Below, in pieces: positions 61,312 to 64,000 of a stretch of DNA of 64,000 nucleotides; positions within the stretch are counted from its first letter, which is position 1; each line of letters starts with the position of its first letter. The notes under the pieces were generated by a model. That model did not search any database, was not told the DNA's origin, and worked only from the letters and a program-made list of their open reading frames with translations. Origin of the DNA: Alloactinosynnema sp. L-07 (GTDB lineage Bacteria > Actinomycetota > Actinomycetes > Mycobacteriales > Pseudonocardiaceae). The stretch is taken from assembly GCF_900070365.1 (NCBI RefSeq), contig NZ_LN850107.1:5952001-6016000 (forward strand), read 5' to 3'. Both the position numbers and the translations under genes were made by a program.

Positions 61312-62241
61312 ATGTCCCCCCGCACTGTTCTGGTCACCGGCGGCGCCGGCTTCATCGGCATGCACGTCGTCCCCATGCTGCTGGAGAAGGGCTACCACGT
61401 CCGGATCCTCGACAACATGTTCCGCGGCGACCGCGACAAGGTCGGCGAGCTGGTCGCCACCGGCAAGGTCGAGCTGATCGACCAGGACGTCCGCTACGGC
61501 GGCGCCGTGCACCAGGCGATGAAGGGCTGCGAGAGCGTCATCCACCTCGCCGCGGTGTCGATCAACAAGAGCGTCGCCGACCCGTTCGAGAGCGTCGACA
61601 TCAACATGGTCGGCAACCACAACGTCTTCGCCGCCGCGGCCGACCACGGCGTGCGCAGGCTCGTGTTCGCCTCATCGGCGTCGGTCTACGGCGACCCCAA
61701 GAAGCTGCCGATGCACGAGGACGACGAGCTCTCGCCGCTGACGCCGTACTGCATCGCCAAGCGCTCCGGCGAGGACCTGCTCGGCTTCTACCAGCGCACC
61801 AAGGGCCTGTCGTGGGTCGCGCTGCGCTTCTTCAACGTCTACGGCCCCGGCCAGAAGACCACCGCGTACTACACCTCGGTGATCAACCACTTCGTCAACC
61901 GCCTGCGCAACGGCCTGCCGCCGGTCATCGACGGCAAGGGCGAGCAGTCGATGGACTTCATCCACGTCCACGACATCGCCGCGTCGGTCGTGGCCGCCCT
62001 GGAGTCCGAGGGCGACAACGTGCCGGTCAACATCGGCACTGGCATCGACACCTCCATCGCCGACCTTGCCAAGATCCTCATCAACGCCGTCGGCGTCGAC
62101 GTCGAACCCCAGTTCAACCCGCGCGACGTGCTCGTCTCCCGCCGCGCCGCCGACATCACCAGGGCCAAGGAGGTCCTGGGCTGGGAGCCCACCATCACCG
62201 TCGAGGACGGCATGACCGACCTCATCCGAAACGGCGGCTGA
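61312..62241 (+). CDS. NAD-dependent nucleotide-sugar epimerase/dehydratase
   Basis: The 309-residue extended SDR protein has the NAD site TVLVTGGAGFIGMHV, substrate-site Ser and YxxxK in SSASVYGDPKK and YCIAKRSGEDLL, and ALRFFNVYGPGQ. It resembles UDP-glucose 4-epimerase-type enzymes. CAGGAG precedes ATG 61312. The stop overlaps the next start (TGATG), so translation is coupled in this sugar operon. Confidence 0.92.
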   Translation: MSPRTVLVTGGAGFIGMHVVPMLLEKGYHVRILDNMFRGDRDKVGELVATGKVELIDQDVRYGGAVHQAMKGCESVIHLAAVSINKSVADPFESVDINMVGNHNVFAAAADHGVRRLVFASSASVYGDPKKLPMHEDDELSPLTPYCIAKRSGEDLLGFYQRTKGLSWVALRFFNVYGPGQKTTAYYTSVINHFVNRLRNGLPPVIDGKGEQSMDFIHVHDIAASVVAALESEGDNVPVNIGTGIDTSIADLAKILINAVGVDVEPQFNPRDVLVSRRAADITRAKEVLGWEPTITVEDGMTDLIRNGG

Positions 62242-62864
62242 TGTTCTTCGACGACGAGCGCAGCAACCGGCTGCGTCCGCACATCCTGACCGAGCTCGTG
62301 GGTCAGTTCATGAACGACGCCGAACGGGCCAAGCTGTTCGGGTTGCCGGAGACCACCCGCATCCGCGAGCGGGCGAAGGTGATCAGCCCGAACAACCTGC
62401 GCATCGGCGAGTACTGCTGGATCGGCGAGGGTGCCGTCCTCGACGCCAGCGGCGGCATGGAGATCGGTGAGCACACCAGCATCGGTCTCAACTGCCTGAT
62501 CTTCACCCACTCCAGCTGGCTGGCGAACATGATGCTGGAGAACCACTCGGGCACCGACCTGATCGAGCGCAAGCCGGTGCGCATCGGCAAGGGCTGCTTC
62601 ATCGGCGGCAACAGCGTGATCATGCCGGGGGTGACCATCGGCGACTTCGCCACCGTCCAGCCGCTGTCGGTGGTGGCCAAGGACGTGCCGGAACGCTCGC
62701 TGGTCGCGGGCAACCCGGCCAGGGTGTTCCAGAAGTACGACGACGAGTACATCCAGGCCGAGGCCGAACGGGTCCGCGCCGACAACGCCCGCCGCCGCGA
62801 GGAAGCCGCCGCGCGGGGCGAGGACGTCGTGTGGGGCGCACCTCCCGGGGTCCTGCCGGAATGA
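62241..62864 (+). CDS. Hexapeptide-repeat acetyltransferase
   Basis: The 207-residue left-handed beta-helix enzyme shows repeats in LRIGEYCWIGEGAVLDASGG, EIGEHTSIGLNCLIFTHSSW and RIGKGCFIGGNSVIMPGVTI, with the catalytic His in IFTHSSW. It probably acetylates the aminosugar made by the preceding aminotransferase. The C-terminus is charged and helical. A terminator follows. Confidence 0.9.
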   Translation: MFFDDERSNRLRPHILTELVGQFMNDAERAKLFGLPETTRIRERAKVISPNNLRIGEYCWIGEGAVLDASGGMEIGEHTSIGLNCLIFTHSSWLANMMLENHSGTDLIERKPVRIGKGCFIGGNSVIMPGVTIGDFATVQPLSVVAKDVPERSLVAGNPARVFQKYDDEYIQAEAERVRADNARRREEAAARGEDVVWGAPPGVLPE

Positions 62865-62870
62865 CGCCGC

Positions 62871-62904
62871 CGAACTGCCCCCGAGGTCTCTCGGGGGCAG
62901 TTCG
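62871..62904. terminator. Hairpin terminator after the sugar operon
   Basis: CGAACTGCCCCCGAG (62871-62885), a 4-base loop and a perfect 15-bp complement (62890-62904). It serves both the sugar operon and the convergent gene. Confidence 0.82.
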
Positions 62905-62912
62905 TCATCCGC

Positions 62913-64000
62913 TCACACCAGCGGGCTCGACAGTCCCGCCGAGATCGCGTTGCGCAGGATCGTCGACGCCGCGCCGCTCGGGCCGAGTGCCCCGTTGAAG
63001 GTCATCGATCCGGTGGAGAACACCCAGCCGCCGTTGGGCTTGGTCTGGTGGATCATCTCCGCTTGGGAGTTCTGGCCGCGCGCGATGATCGTGGTGCCAG
63101 GCTGCGCGCCCGATGGGGTGTTGTCGACCTCCCAGCCCGCCGCGGTGAAGTTGTAGGCGGTCTCGCCGAAGGTGTCGCCGATCCCCAGGCCCGTGCCCGC
63201 CAGGAACGGATGGGTGGAGACCACCTCGTACGCGCCGAAGTCCATGAACGTGGTCTCGTCGTAGTCGACGCCGATCAGTTGGCTGGCGGGTTGGCCGAGT
63301 CCGGCGAAGAGCACATGCGCGCCGGTCGACGACCGGAACACGATCGAGTCGCCGCCCGGCTGCCAGGTGATGCGCTCGTAGATCGCGTTGCCGCCGGTGA
63401 CCACGACGTGGCCGCCGCCCGCCAGGTAGTCCCGCAGCGAGTCGCGCATCTTCTGCGACCAGTACTCCGGGTGGCTGCCCAGGACCAACACCTCGTACTG
63501 GGCCAGCCAGCTCGGGTCGTGGTCGAGGTCGCCGTCCTGGTAGCAGTCGAAGGTGAACCCTCGGTCGACCATCCAGCGCAGCAGCAGGAGATCGCTGTAG
63601 AACGTGTGGTTCATCCGCCCGCGTCCGGTGATCCACGTGCTGTTGCTCGGGCGCAGCGAGGCGACCACCCTGGCCACCCCGGCTTGGCCGACGGTCGCGT
63701 ACTGGCTGTGTCCGCCCCAGGTGTTGTAGGCGCTGTAGGTGTTCGTCGGAAGCATGACCGCGATCGGCGCGAGCGTGCCCGCGGGCCGGACCACGAACGG
63801 AATGTCGAACCGGGTGTGGCGCACGCCGTTGAGGAGGCCCCGCAGCCTGCACAGATAGACCCCCGACCGCCACGTGGTCGGGATGGTGAGAGTGAAGTCG
63901 GCCGCCCACGCGCAGCCGTTCGAGCGGTAACCGCCGGGGAGCAGTTGCAGCCTGCCGGGCCGGGTCACCGGGCCCCACACGGTGCCCTGGGATTGTCCGG
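62913..64000 (-). CDS. N,N-dimethylformamidase beta-like protein, 5' end outside window
   Basis: At least 355 residues are present and the frame stays open to the right edge, so the start is missing. The C-terminal domain of dimethylformamidase-beta-like proteins is recognised by MLPTNTYSAYNTWGG, FTFDCYQDGDLDHDP, VLVLGSHPEYWSQKMRDSL and HVVVTGGNAIYERI. These proteins are often secreted in actinomycetes and rarely tested; amide hydrolysis is only a family-based guess. GTG 63980 is an internal, not a true, start. Confidence 0.8.
   Translation of the reverse strand, partial: GQSQGTVWGPVTRPGRLQLLPGGYRSNGCAWAADFTLTIPTTWRSGVYLCRLRGLLNGVRHTRFDIPFVVRPAGTLAPIAVMLPTNTYSAYNTWGGHSQYATVGQAGVARVVASLRPSNSTWITGRGRMNHTFYSDLLLLRWMVDRGFTFDCYQDGDLDHDPSWLAQYEVLVLGSHPEYWSQKMRDSLRDYLAGGGHVVVTGGNAIYERITWQPGGDSIVFRSSTGAHVLFAGLGQPASQLIGVDYDETTFMDFGAYEVVSTHPFLAGTGLGIGDTFGETAYNFTAAGWEVDNTPSGAQPGTTIIARGQNSQAEMIHQTKPNGGWVFSTGSMTFNGALGPSGAASTILRNAISAGLSSPLV

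Noticed and set aside
1..64000. CRISPR arrays, tRNA or rRNA genes, prophage structural genes
   Set aside because: No regularly spaced repeats, cloverleaf genes, rRNA segments or phage proteins were recognised by reading; a tRNA scan would settle the tRNA point.

Overview
The window is high-GC, gene-dense actinobacterial DNA, most likely from the family Pseudonocardiaceae (inference). Supporting signs are a fused CydDC transporter, split LigD proteins, a ShbA/SigD-type sigma factor, XRE/DUF397 regulator pairs, an LAxTG-type wall protein, many GTG starts, and the gene set pheA, histidine phosphatase, zincin, septum-formation protein and serS, which I recall as neighbours in Mycobacterium tuberculosis (Rv3838c to Rv3834c). 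No rRNA, tRNA or CRISPR array was recognised.

Left part (1-21.7 kb): the end of a LuxR-type regulator; two tandem secreted metalloproteases, one an M4-M28 fusion, sharing an upstream motif pair; a ferritin; a nested repeat region (134-bp inverted arms, a 139-bp palindromic element, and an IS3-family element inserted in that palindrome); arginine deiminase; a DM13 protein; split LigD repair proteins; an iron-box-controlled DUF2470/CPBP pair; and a homogentisate cluster (hmgA divergent from an unknown gene, fahA and an IclR regulator) with no recognisable maleylacetoacetate isomerase.

Middle (21.8-41 kb): an apparently lower-GC islet with a frameshifted XRE regulator, DUF397, a radical SAM/SPASM protein with a Cys-x-Pro-x tail, an AAA ATPase and an APH-fold kinase in one tight operon. 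Then come a GDT1-type transporter, cydAB-cydDC, a GAF histidine kinase, a TetR gene with a palindromic operator, a NarL-type response regulator, coaA, a macro-domain protein, pheA with a histidine phosphatase, a DrrAB-type ABC exporter and an MFS exporter.

Right part (41-64 kb): a lipoprotein and a beta-lactamase-fold wall hydrolase; a MazG-like pyrophosphohydrolase followed by an AbiE-like toxin-antitoxin module (toxin frameshifted) bracketed by a duplicated mazG 3' end and divergent from a DUF234-type ATPase; a sigma factor; a glucosaminidase-like protein; an AurF-type oxygenase; RtcB; a second copy of the palindromic element; zincin and septum-formation genes; a DUF1190-like / glutathionylspermidine-synthase-like / DUF350 trio; serS; a sortase-anchored SdrD B-type protein; a surface-sugar cluster; and a truncated dimethylformamidase-beta-like gene.

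The most novel-looking units are the radical SAM islet, the nested palindromic and mobile DNA, the mazG-bracketed AbiE-like module, and the unknown gene inside the homogentisate operon.
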